Positions 1 to 7,611 of a stretch of 23,351 nucleotides of DNA are shown piece by piece (position 1 is the first letter of the stretch; the number at the start of each line of letters is the position of its first letter). The stretch spans positions 1 through 23,351 of the forward strand of contig JALQSZ010000003.1 of NCBI GenBank assembly GCA_023264135.1, read 5' to 3'. Source of the DNA: Acidimicrobiales bacterium. GTDB taxonomy: Bacteria > Actinomycetota > Acidimicrobiia > Acidimicrobiales > Acidimicrobilacustridaceae. The position numbers and the translations under genes were made by a program. The notes below the pieces were generated by a model, which saw nothing but the letters and a program-made list of their open reading frames with translations, was not told where the DNA came from and searched no databases.

Positions 1-353
1 CCAACGAGAGTGACGCGCGGAGCCACATTGGTCTCGACGTAATAGACCCAATAGGAGTCGGCAACAGCCTCATCGTCGGTCGTGAACTCGACGGCAGTGG
101 AGGCGACCACATGTCGGGAATTGCTTCCTGGCCCGACCCCACCTTCGGCTCGCCGAGCGATGCTTCCTTCGAGAATGTCGGCCCGACCTTTACGAGGGGC
201 ATTCGGCATCAACCAGTCGGCATCTTCCGTAAAGAGGTCGGCGTATTGCTCACAAGAACCAAGACCGTCGGCGTATTGCGCCAACCGAACAATGACGTTC
301 CGCACTGCCCATTCGTCGGCGGCCTGTTCTCCTGGTGTTCGCGTTGATGCCAT
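1..353 (-). CDS. SnoaL-like / NTF2-fold protein (3' part missing)
   Basis: Reverse translation from the ATG at 353 gives 117 residues with no stop before the window edge, so the C-terminal part is missing. The N-terminal helix contains a pattern like ADEWAVRNVIVRLAQYADGL, followed by LFTEDADW near residues 40-47 and a conserved-looking RHVV near 80-83. This order is typical of SnoaL_4/NTF2-like cone-shaped domains, which act as hydratases, isomerases or ring-processing enzymes, or as non-catalytic ligand binders. A strong ribosome binding site (GGGGGAG, two bases before the ATG) supports the start. It is divergent from the LLM oxidoreductase. Such proteins often sit in steroid and aromatic catabolic loci, but the substrate here cannot be read from sequence. 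Confidence 0.8.
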   Translation of the reverse strand, partial: MASTRTPGEQAADEWAVRNVIVRLAQYADGLGSCEQYADLFTEDADWLMPNAPRKGRADILEGSIARRAEGGVGPGSNSRHVVASTAVEFTTDDEAVADSYWVYYVETNVAPRVTLV

Positions 354-443
354 GACTCCCCCTTATCGAACTGGTCTGATCCTGCCAGTTCCTTCAGCGG
401 CATTCCACACACTCCTCGGCCTCAAGCGTGCGAGGATGACCAA
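354..443. promoter_or_regulatory. Divergent promoter region with a 7-bp inverted repeat
   Basis: This 90-base gap separates two divergent genes and must hold both promoters. It contains a perfect inverted repeat, GAACTGG at 368-374 and CCAGTTC at 385-391, separated by 10 bases. The GAAC/GTTC core resembles half-sites of TetR-type catabolic regulators of actinobacteria, although the wide spacing differs from the 14-bp palindromes seen elsewhere in the window. I could not identify convincing -10 or -35 boxes. Confidence 0.4.
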
Positions 444-1439
444 ATGGAAATTTCAATCGGCATCACCCCCGGACCAGAAGCTGTCCGCCACGCGCAACTC
501 GCCGAAGAACTTGGATTCCGCCGAGCATGGCTCTATGACTCCGCTGCCCTTTACGAAGACATTTGGATCAACATTGCCAACATCATCATGGCAACAAACA
601 ATCTCGATGTCGGCACGGCCGTGTTGGTCCCAAATCTTCGCCACGTGATGACGACCGCTTCTGCCATTGCCACCATCGAACGCATGGCACCGGGTCGACT
701 CATGGTCGGCTTCGGCACAGGCTTTACCGCCCGCATGGTTCTCGGCAAGAAGGCGTTGTCGTGGAAAGCGACTCGCACGTACATCGAGACACTTCACACA
801 CTTCTGCAAGGTGGAGTCGCCGAAGTTGACGGCGAGAAGGTGCAGATGATTCACCGTCCTTCACTTGCAGCATCGCGTCCCATCGACGTGCCGCTCTTGT
901 TGTCAGCAATGGGCCCAAAGGGTTTGGACATCACTGCCGAACTCATCGCCAACGGAACCTGTCTTGGCCTCATCGGGGTCCAACCTCTCGACGGTCCTTG
1001 GGGACATCAAGTCCTCATGGTGTCTGGATCGGTTCTTGATGACGGCGAATCCGCTGGATCCCCTCGGGCAAGGGCGGCAATCGGCCCTTGGTATGTCGTC
1101 GGCTACCACGGCTGTTGGGAGGCCGCGCCAGAGTTTCTTTCGGCAATGCCTGGAGGCGCTGAATGGCTCGCCGATGTCGAAGCTGCACGCCCCGAAGCGG
1201 AACGCCACCTCGCAGTGCACGAAGGTCACGTCACTGAAGTGTTCGGTCGAGACCAGGTGGTGCTCGACCTCGCCGACGAAGCAACTCTTGCTGGCGTCGG
1301 CTGGACAGGCGATGCAGCGTCGATCAAAGCAAAGGTCGCTCACGCGTCATCGATGGGCGTGAGGGAAATTCTCTACACACCTGCTGGCCCCGACGTGGAA
1401 CGCGAAATGCGAGCATTCGCGTCGGCGGCGATGTCGTAA
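444..1439 (+). CDS. LLM-class (luciferase-like) F420-dependent oxidoreductase
   Basis: The 331-residue protein has the luciferase-like monooxygenase TIM-barrel pattern. There is an N-terminal beta strand ISIGITPG, then AEELGFRRAWLYDS at about residues 20-33, VGTAVLVPNLRH at about 56-67, and the region MAPGRLMVGFGTGFTARM at about 81-98, which is typical of the F420-binding subgroup related to methylenetetrahydromethanopterin reductase. Family members transfer hydride between F420H2 (or FMNH2) and varied substrates, often in lipid or xenobiotic metabolism. The length is normal for the family. Its stop lies 3 bases before the next ATG, so the two genes are probably co-transcribed. The cofactor choice (F420 rather than FMN) is inferred from family resemblance, and the substrate is unknown. 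Confidence 0.85.
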   Translation: MEISIGITPGPEAVRHAQLAEELGFRRAWLYDSAALYEDIWINIANIIMATNNLDVGTAVLVPNLRHVMTTASAIATIERMAPGRLMVGFGTGFTARMVLGKKALSWKATRTYIETLHTLLQGGVAEVDGEKVQMIHRPSLAASRPIDVPLLLSAMGPKGLDITAELIANGTCLGLIGVQPLDGPWGHQVLMVSGSVLDDGESAGSPRARAAIGPWYVVGYHGCWEAAPEFLSAMPGGAEWLADVEAARPEAERHLAVHEGHVTEVFGRDQVVLDLADEATLAGVGWTGDAASIKAKVAHASSMGVREILYTPAGPDVEREMRAFASAAMS

Positions 1440-1442
1440 CTC

Positions 1443-3845
1443 ATGACTCAACGTCGCCACACGCATCACCTTCCAACAAAAGCGGGATGGCTGACGCTCT
1501 TTGGTGTTGTACCCGATCACGGACTTCATCGACGCTCCAGCGACGTTCTGCGGGTCGTTTCTGGAGTACTTCTGTTCGCACTCGGAACAATCGGCGCACT
1601 TTCGTATTCGCATTTTGAGCGTTCCATTCACTCTGCAGTTGAGTCGCTGCCAGATCCCGTCTTACGTGTTGCGAGCATCGCCAATGGTGGCGGTGTCGTC
1701 GTTGCGATCATCGTCGTGTACGTGATCGCGCTGTCCTCGCGGCGCATGCGCTTTATTGCGGGAATCACCATCGCACTTGGCGGTGGAGCCCTGATTGTTC
1801 TCGGACTCCAGCACCTCATCGATGCGCCCTCCGTCGTTGGAGCGGCAGCGAAGGGACTCTCCCACTATCCGCAATTCCCGCCGCTTCGAATCACTGTTCT
1901 TGCCGCCGTCTTCTTCGTGGCCGGACCTGAGCTCACTCGTCCGTCACGACGGCTCATGATGACCTTGCTGCTTATCGTTGCCGTGAGCGCAACAGCAAGG
2001 ACCGATGGGTACCCGGCCGGCATCTTCGGTGCAATTGCACTCGGATGGGCGATCGCCGCTTCAATTCATCTCGCATTGGGTTCTCCCGATGGCGCACCGG
2101 ATCCAACTGAAGTGACCAGCGATCTCGCAACCATCGGCATTACTGCCCAAGAACTCGCCGTGAGTTCTGTGCAGGCATGGGGAGAAAAGGCCTACGACGG
2201 AACCACATCCGACGGCACCCCACTTCGCGTTGTCGTGATCGGGAGAGATGCCACCGATGCACAGTTGCTCACCAAACTCGGAAGATTCCTTTGGTACAAA
2301 GATTCAGGGCCGGTTCTGAACTTCAGTCGACAGGGGCAAATTGAACACCGAGCCTTTGCTCTCCTTCTCGCACAGCGTGCCGACGTTCGAGTGCCAAGCG
2401 TTGTCACTGCAGCGACAATCGGATCGCGCGGTGACGCAACGCTTGTGCTCGATGCAACGAGCGGCACGACATTTGATCAGGCCACTCCAGAGACACTCAC
2501 CGATGATGTGCTTGCCGATGCGTGGGCCGAACTGAACAAACTTCACAACGCCGGCATCACCCATGGCGGTATATGGGCAAAGACCTTCCTCGTCACCGCC
2601 GAAGGTGCAGCCTTTAGTGATCTCGCTACGGCGAATACGACACCAGATCAAGATGCCTACTTGTCAGACCGTGTCGCCCTCCTCGCAACACTCGCCGATT
2701 TAGTTGGGGACCAACGGGCGATCAACGCGGCAATGTCTTCCCTCGGCAAAGACGGACTCGCAGCGTTACTCCCGTATCTACAGACGACGGCGCTGCCGCG
2801 TGTCAATCGCCGATCCGCCGACGGTCTCAAAAAGCTCTGCGCGAAATTGCGTGAGGAGATCAGCACAGCCACTGGTGTCGAAGCACCCAAGCTTGAAGAA
2901 CTTCGACGCGTCGCTCCCTCGTCGATCCTCATCGCGGCATTCACGATTCTCGGCATGTACTTGCTTATTGGACAGTTCGCTCACGTCGAGTGGTCGACCA
3001 TGTTCAAAGATGCGCACTGGATCTGGGTGCCTGTCGTTTTCCTCTTGGCTTGGGTACCAATCGGTGGACTCTCAATGTCACTGTTGGGTTCGGTAAGTAA
3101 ACCTCTCCCCCTTCGACCAGTCGTGATGTTGGAAATCGGCACCAAATTCACCGGCCTCGCCGGCGGCGGCGTCACCACGTTCGCTCTTCAGGTTCGGTTC
3201 TTTCAGAAACAAGGCTTGAAGTCCGCCGTCGCAGTCACGTCCAGTCTCCTTAACTCCGTTGCTTCCGGATTCACTGAAGTGGTCTTCCTCTTGGTTGCGC
3301 TCATCTTTGGTGCGAGCGCGTTCTCACTTAGTAAGGGTGGATCAGGAAGCTCGAGCGGACTCTCTGGAAAGCTCATGATTCTGGCAATCGTGATTGCGGT
3401 CATCGCAGCAATCGTGTTCACCATCCCTGGTCTTCGCCACCGCATCACGAAATTCCTTGTGCCACAGATCAAGGCCGCGAAAGACAACCTCGCCGCTGTG
3501 ATGAAGGAGCCGCGCAAAGGCCTGCAGATGCTGGCCGGTAATGCAATTTCCCAAATCTTCTACGCCCTCGTGTTGTGGGCAGCACTGCATACCTACGGCG
3601 AATCGCTGGGCCTAATGCAGTTGATCATCATCAATACGTTCGCCTCAATCTTGGGCGGAATCGCTCCCGTGCCCGGCGGTATCGGCGTTATTGAAGCTGG
3701 CCTTATTGCCGGTTTCACTGCAGCGGGTATTCCCGATCAACAAGCGATCGCCGCAACGTTCACGGCACGAATGTTCACGGCGTATTTGCCACCAATTTGG
3801 GGTTGGCTCTCAATCAACTGGCTTCGACACCGCGACTACGTCTGA
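1443..3845 (+). CDS. Flippase-like (LPG synthase TM / UPF0104) membrane protein with internal pseudokinase domain
   Basis: This 800-residue protein has three parts. Residues about 35-212 hold some six hydrophobic segments. Residues about 215-480 are soluble and resemble an ABC1/RIO-type kinase: ELNKLHNAGITHGG at 363-376 aligns with a catalytic loop and FSDLA at 391-395 with DFG. Residues about 490-790 are a multi-helix region ending in APVPGGIGVIEAG at 741-753, the hallmark of the lysylphosphatidylglycerol-synthase transmembrane (flippase-like) family. The catalytic-loop HGD is HGG here, the following Asn position is Thr381, and DFG is DLA, so kinase activity is doubtful. Role: probably a lipid flippase or lipid-linked transporter in the cytoplasmic membrane with a regulatory soluble domain. 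The 3' end overlaps the convergent potassium-channel gene by 10 bases. Confidence 0.85.
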   Translation: MTQRRHTHHLPTKAGWLTLFGVVPDHGLHRRSSDVLRVVSGVLLFALGTIGALSYSHFERSIHSAVESLPDPVLRVASIANGGGVVVAIIVVYVIALSSRRMRFIAGITIALGGGALIVLGLQHLIDAPSVVGAAAKGLSHYPQFPPLRITVLAAVFFVAGPELTRPSRRLMMTLLLIVAVSATARTDGYPAGIFGAIALGWAIAASIHLALGSPDGAPDPTEVTSDLATIGITAQELAVSSVQAWGEKAYDGTTSDGTPLRVVVIGRDATDAQLLTKLGRFLWYKDSGPVLNFSRQGQIEHRAFALLLAQRADVRVPSVVTAATIGSRGDATLVLDATSGTTFDQATPETLTDDVLADAWAELNKLHNAGITHGGIWAKTFLVTAEGAAFSDLATANTTPDQDAYLSDRVALLATLADLVGDQRAINAAMSSLGKDGLAALLPYLQTTALPRVNRRSADGLKKLCAKLREEISTATGVEAPKLEELRRVAPSSILIAAFTILGMYLLIGQFAHVEWSTMFKDAHWIWVPVVFLLAWVPIGGLSMSLLGSVSKPLPLRPVVMLEIGTKFTGLAGGGVTTFALQVRFFQKQGLKSAVAVTSSLLNSVASGFTEVVFLLVALIFGASAFSLSKGGSGSSSGLSGKLMILAIVIAVIAAIVFTIPGLRHRITKFLVPQIKAAKDNLAAVMKEPRKGLQMLAGNAISQIFYALVLWAALHTYGESLGLMQLIIINTFASILGGIAPVPGGIGVIEAGLIAGFTAAGIPDQQAIAATFTARMFTAYLPPIWGWLSINWLRHRDYV

Positions 3846-4609
3846 TCGGGTTTCGCATCGGTCTTTTCGAAGTGCTCGGTCAGCATCTCTTCGATTCGCT
3901 TCAGTCGACCCTCGGTTGAGTCGTCATGTACTCCCAATTTCGCGCTGCGACGTGTCTGAGCCTGATCCATGAAACTTGAGGCGATTTGCGCGGTAATAAC
4001 CGCTGCCGTTGTCAGACCCAAGATCATGATTGCAACTGCCGCAGTACGTCCGGCAGTCGTAATCGGGTAGTAATCGCCGTATCCAACGGTGAAGACCGTG
4101 ACACAACCCCACCAAATTGCGATGCCAATAGACGTGATGTTGGCACCCGGCGCTGTGCGCTCGAAGCCCCACACAATGATCATCAGATTGATAAGCAACA
4201 CGACGGAGACGAAGAGGAAGTGAGCCGTGTTCCCCTTCTTGAACATTGATCGAAGAAGTCGGAGGCTGAACACCAGTCGAATGACCGGAAGCACAACCGC
4301 CAACACGCCGACTGGATGATGAGTGAAATAGTGCCAGCGACGCTTTGCGAGAAATGTGCGCACGGCCATATCGATTCCGTAAATCACGGAAATCGCGATG
4401 CGGCCGATGTACCAGAGTCCTTCATGTCTGGCGACGCTGTGGATCGCTCCAAACGGGATGACGGTAAGCCAGATCGTGCACAACGCGATCAGATCGAGTG
4501 GCACCGTTGTCTTGTTGATCCAGTGATCAAGACGTGGATTCTCGGGCTCCGATTCAGAAGGATCGATGCTCTCGCTCTCTGGTGGGATCGGTGTTGTGGT
4601 CTCGCTCAC
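3836..4609 (-). CDS. Voltage-gated-type potassium channel
   Basis: The protein carries the K+ selectivity filter TVGYGD (about residues 174-179 from the chosen start) after a pore helix, IAIWWGCVTVF. There are six hydrophobic segments in the Kv arrangement (S1-S4, S5, pore, S6). The S4-like stretch RLVFSLRLLRSMFKK has spaced positive charges, which suggests some voltage sensing. The C-terminus, after RRSAKLG, is a short charged helix (GRLKRIEEMLTEHFEK) that may be a tetramerising coiled coil. The start is chosen as GTG at 4609. An ATG at 4720 in the same frame would overlap the upstream acyl-CoA synthetase by about 90 bases and add residues that look like an out-of-frame reading of that gene. 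It lies 22 bases after the synthetase, so it may be the last gene of that operon. No RCK/TrkA-N domain is visible. Confidence 0.88.
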   Translation of the reverse strand: MSETTTPIPPESESIDPSESEPENPRLDHWINKTTVPLDLIALCTIWLTVIPFGAIHSVARHEGLWYIGRIAISVIYGIDMAVRTFLAKRRWHYFTHHPVGVLAVVLPVIRLVFSLRLLRSMFKKGNTAHFLFVSVVLLINLMIIVWGFERTAPGANITSIGIAIWWGCVTVFTVGYGDYYPITTAGRTAAVAIMILGLTTAAVITAQIASSFMDQAQTRRSAKLGVHDDSTEGRLKRIEEMLTEHFEKTDAKPDQT

Positions 4610-4631
4610 AACCGCAGTCTCACAGAAGAAC

Positions 4632-6254
4632 TCAGGTCGACGCACTTCCGATGCGCTCAGCCTCGGCCTTCCATCGGGCCTGATCAACTTTGCCGTTTGC
4701 GGCGCGCCCAATTGAGTCAACGACCACGAGGTGGCGGGGAACCTTGTATCCGGCGAGGCGGTCTTGGAGTTGCGCCTTCAATTCCGACGGATCGAGCGAC
4801 TCTCCGGAATTCGCTTCAACGAAGCCGATGACCTGTTGGCCAAATCGCTCGTGAGGGGCACCGACGACCACCGCATCGTGAACGTTCGGATGCAACTTGA
4901 TGGATTCCTCGACTTCTTCGGGGAACACCTTTTCGCCGCCAGTGTTGATGCATCCTGATCCCCGGCCAAGAAGCGTGACAGTTCCGTCTTCATCGACCGT
5001 CGCAAAATCTCCGGGCGTCGTCCAACGACGGCCACCGATTTCGCGGAACGTCTTGGCAGATTTTTCCGGATCATTGAAATAACCGATGGGTGCACGACCG
5101 GCAATCGCGACGAGACCTGTTTCTCCTGATCCTGGGGTCACCGGGGTTCCATCCTCCCGAATCACCTGCGCGTCGGGACCCAATTTGAACCCTGCGGTTT
5201 TGGCCGTTCCGCGCGACGAGGAAATCGATCGAGCCAGACCAACAGCTTCGGAGGAACCGAGTGTGTCAACGCACAACAGATTTGGCGCGTGACCAATGAG
5301 TCCATCCTTCACCGGTGCAGACCACATCACACCGGAAGACAGAATCACTTTGAGCGACGAAATGTCCCAACGTTGGGGACTCGCGTCGAGCGCATCGAGT
5401 AGTGGCTTGGCAAACGCGTCGCCGACGATCGAAAGGTCGGTGACGCGATTCGCTTCAACAGTGTCGAGAAGTTCCTGCGGATCAAACTTTGTGTTCTCGC
5501 AAAGGACAACTGCACCACCAGAGTCGAGAACCGCGAATGCGGAGAACGCCGCGGTTCCATGCATAAGCGGAGCGGCGGGGATAACACGGGCGCGCGCATC
5601 CCCTGCGGCGGCGAGCCCGTCTCTGATCGCGTCGAGCGTTCCGTCCTCGGAATACTTAATGGTGGCGCTGCGATTGAGAACACAGAACAAATCGTCTTGA
5701 CGCCACATCACGCCCTTTGGCTGACCGGTGGTGCCACCCGTATAGAGAAGGAAGAGGTCGTCGCCACTTCGCGCGGGTGCATCCGATGGAAGTTCAGCAC
5801 CTGACGTAGCGACATCCTCATAGGGCTCGGCCCACTCTGGGCAGGAGCCGACTCCGTCATCGACCCACAACCACAACTTCACATTCGGAACTCGAGACCG
5901 AACCTGTGCTGCGGAGTCAGAGAACGATCCATGAAACATCACTGCCTCAACACCAGCATCGATCCAGAGATAAGCGAGCTCATCAGCGACGTAGCGGTAG
6001 TTCGTATTCACCGGAGCCATTGCCGCTTTGAACGTGGCGAACAGCGATTCGACGTACTCCATCGAGTTCATGAGGTACTGAGCAACTCGCGACTGTCGGG
6101 TGAGGCCTGCCGACAGGAGGCGTGCCGCGAGCGCGGATGATCGACGGTCGAACTCAGACCAGGTTCGAACATCTGCGCCGCGAATCAGCGCTGGAGCCTC
6201 GGGCTGTTCCGAGGCGATGGTCTCCCAGACATCGGCAAAGTTCCAAGAAGTCAT
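4632..6254 (-). CDS. FadD19-like acyl-CoA synthetase
   Basis: The 540-residue ATP-dependent CoA ligase (ANL superfamily) shows all expected motifs: P-loop YTGGTTGQPKGVMWR at 171-185, A5 DTLGSSEA at 330-337, TPGD at 413-416, A8 LGRGSGCINTGGEKVFPEE at 429-447 and the catalytic lysine K522 in RAANGKVD. The LLYTGGTTG-x-PKGVMWR form and the NTNYRYVADELAYL segment match the FadD19 / 3-oxocholest-4-en-26-oate ligase clade of actinobacteria. It would activate a bulky or branched carboxylic acid as its CoA thioester in the cytoplasm. Steroid side-chain acids are a possible but unproven substrate. It begins 9 bases after the stop of the HIBADH-like gene with no clear Shine-Dalgarno, which suggests translational coupling. 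Confidence 0.9.
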   Translation of the reverse strand: MTSWNFADVWETIASEQPEAPALIRGADVRTWSEFDRRSSALAARLLSAGLTRQSRVAQYLMNSMEYVESLFATFKAAMAPVNTNYRYVADELAYLWIDAGVEAVMFHGSFSDSAAQVRSRVPNVKLWLWVDDGVGSCPEWAEPYEDVATSGAELPSDAPARSGDDLFLLYTGGTTGQPKGVMWRQDDLFCVLNRSATIKYSEDGTLDAIRDGLAAAGDARARVIPAAPLMHGTAAFSAFAVLDSGGAVVLCENTKFDPQELLDTVEANRVTDLSIVGDAFAKPLLDALDASPQRWDISSLKVILSSGVMWSAPVKDGLIGHAPNLLCVDTLGSSEAVGLARSISSSRGTAKTAGFKLGPDAQVIREDGTPVTPGSGETGLVAIAGRAPIGYFNDPEKSAKTFREIGGRRWTTPGDFATVDEDGTVTLLGRGSGCINTGGEKVFPEEVEESIKLHPNVHDAVVVGAPHERFGQQVIGFVEANSGESLDPSELKAQLQDRLAGYKVPRHLVVVDSIGRAANGKVDQARWKAEAERIGSAST

Positions 6255-6263
6255 AACGATTGA

Positions 6264-7136
6264 TCAGTCTTTCGCAGTCGCAGGAAGCAAAAAATACTCA
6301 TCGGCACGGTCTCTCGTGAGATCAAGCACGCGATGATCAACGCCCACTCGATCTGCTAAATCAATCGCGGCCGACACATCCTTGCGGGCAATCCCGGCAA
6401 AGTGGGTTGCCGAAGCGACCGCCTTTTCATCTGACCCATCGAGAGGCAATGCGCTTGGACGCGCCATCGGGAACCAGAAGAAATGGTCGACCAAGTTGGT
6501 GTCCTTCGCTACCGCCGCGAGAACTTCGGAAGAGATGCCGAGTTGTTCACCGAGCAGCAACACCTCGTGCACCGCGCTCATCACCGAAAAGCTCAGCGCG
6601 TTCTTCAGCAGTTTGAGACTCATACCAGCGCCCAGCGCACCGCCGTACATCGCACGAACAGAGATTGCCTCAAGAGCCGCACTGGCCTGATCGAAGGCCG
6701 ACGGAGAACCTCCAATGGTGGTGAGCAAGGAACCAGACGCCGCAGCGTCGGGGCCACCAGCGATACCAACATCGAGGAGTTCGAATCGAAACGGTGTCGC
6801 CATCGACGCAAGGTGTTCCACGTCTGCGATCTCAACGGTTGAGCACAAGCAGACCACGAGTCCTTCATGATCTCCCTGAGCGATTCCGTTAGGACCGAAC
6901 ATCACCACTTCGGCTTGTGTCGCATCGACAACCACCACAAAGACAATGTCGGCGCTTTGCGCAATCTCTTCCGGAGTGAATCGCCAACGTTCGCCAAAGG
7001 CAGGTTCGGTATCCGCGATCTCGGAACGGAGATCGGTAACGACGCAATCGAAGTTCGCGGCAATCAGCGACTTCGCGATGCCCGATCCCATCATCCCGAG
7101 GCCGATCACTCCGACCGTCGGAATGGAATTACTCAT
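6264..7136 (-). CDS. NAD(P)-dependent 3-hydroxyisobutyrate dehydrogenase-like oxidoreductase
   Basis: From the ATG at 7136 the protein has 290 residues. It starts with a Rossmann fold VGVIGLGMMGSGIA (8-21) and continues with the beta-hydroxyacid dehydrogenase layout. The substrate loop is DVGIAGGPDAAASG (122-135), in which the usual Ser of the SGG motif is Ala. The catalytic segment GMSLKLLKNA (171-180) keeps Lys175 and Asn179. The family oxidises beta-hydroxy acids, or reduces the corresponding semialdehydes, with NAD(P). A longer reading frame reaches 7211, but that extension lies inside the upstream gene. The chosen ATG overlaps the stop of the CMD-like gene by 8 bases (ATGAGTAA), a typical operon junction. 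The substrate is unknown; the Ser-to-Ala change argues for something other than 3-hydroxyisobutyrate itself. Confidence 0.87.
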   Translation of the reverse strand: MSNSIPTVGVIGLGMMGSGIAKSLIAANFDCVVTDLRSEIADTEPAFGERWRFTPEEIAQSADIVFVVVVDATQAEVVMFGPNGIAQGDHEGLVVCLCSTVEIADVEHLASMATPFRFELLDVGIAGGPDAAASGSLLTTIGGSPSAFDQASAALEAISVRAMYGGALGAGMSLKLLKNALSFSVMSAVHEVLLLGEQLGISSEVLAAVAKDTNLVDHFFWFPMARPSALPLDGSDEKAVASATHFAGIARKDVSAAIDLADRVGVDHRVLDLTRDRADEYFLLPATAKD

Positions 7137-7524
7137 CGGTGTCGCCTTGTCGATCGGCGATGAGACGCTGCGCGAGTCCGTTAAACGCAACACCGCGAGG
7201 CAGACCTGCATACGCGCCGATCGTCACCGCCATTTCGTTGAGATCTTCGGCGTTGAGATCACCGAGGTCGATGGCGGAACCCATATGCATTTGCGTGATG
7301 TCGTCGCGTCCGAAACAGGCCAACACGGTCAGGATGATCATGCGACGCTCACGAGTCGTCAACGTTCCGCGATTCCAGAGGTGTTCGAAGCCCACCAGAC
7401 CTGCGAAGTCACCGAAGCTGCCTTCGGGGAAGAGTGTGGAATCCGGAGCAGGAAACGACATGGCCTTCGACCACCCTTGATTGAACGCCTCTGCCCGCGC
7501 TTCACGTTCCTCTGATGTGCTCAT
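7129..7524 (-). CDS. Carboxymuconolactone decarboxylase family protein
   Basis: The 131-residue all-helical protein has the CMD/PcaC pattern LTTRERRMIILTVLACFGRDD (56-75), then H80 in TQMHMGSA and TIGAYAGLP at 101-109. There is no CxxC, so it is not an AhpD-type peroxidase. True PcaC decarboxylates 4-carboxymuconolactone in the protocatechuate branch, but many family members in CoA-catabolic clusters have no assigned reaction. It is the first gene of a minus-strand operon, preceded by a clear GGGGGA ribosome binding site 8 bases before the ATG, and overlaps the next gene by 8 bases. No other protocatechuate-pathway genes are present, so I do not assign it to that pathway. Confidence 0.85.
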   Translation of the reverse strand: MSTSEEREARAEAFNQGWSKAMSFPAPDSTLFPEGSFGDFAGLVGFEHLWNRGTLTTRERRMIILTVLACFGRDDITQMHMGSAIDLGDLNAEDLNEMAVTIGAYAGLPRGVAFNGLAQRLIADRQGDTDE

Positions 7525-7611
7525 ACCGCATCCCCCGATCTCCGGCCGTACAAGATTCGAATGCTACTTCAATCGACTGAATAGCCATTTCGAGAGCGAT
7601 ACGATCAACGA
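7525..7611. promoter_or_regulatory. Divergent promoter region with possible three-half-site operator
   Basis: The 87-base gap between the CMD-like and MaoC-like genes holds CGAA at 7558, TTCA at 7568 and TGAA at 7578, exactly ten bases apart. This is the same arrangement as the stronger operator at 21206-21229, with one mismatch (C for T) in the first half-site. It also contains the 8-base palindrome ATTCGAAT at 7555-7562. It is plausibly a regulator site, but the motif is short and could be chance. No convincing -10/-35 pair was seen. Confidence 0.3.

Noticed and set aside
82..648. Plus-strand open frame of 188 codons across the left edge
   Set aside because: It runs antisense through the SnoaL-like gene and out of frame into the LLM gene; composition is not protein-like and both overlapped genes have clear family motifs.
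4610..4720. N-terminal extension of the potassium channel to an upstream ATG
   Set aside because: It overlaps about 90 bases of the acyl-CoA synthetase C-terminus and reads like an out-of-frame shadow; a GTG at 4609 avoids the overlap.
7129..7524. Assignment of the CMD-like gene as pcaC of the protocatechuate pathway
   Set aside because: No pcaB, pcaD, pcaG/H or other ring-cleavage genes are present, and the family is functionally broad.
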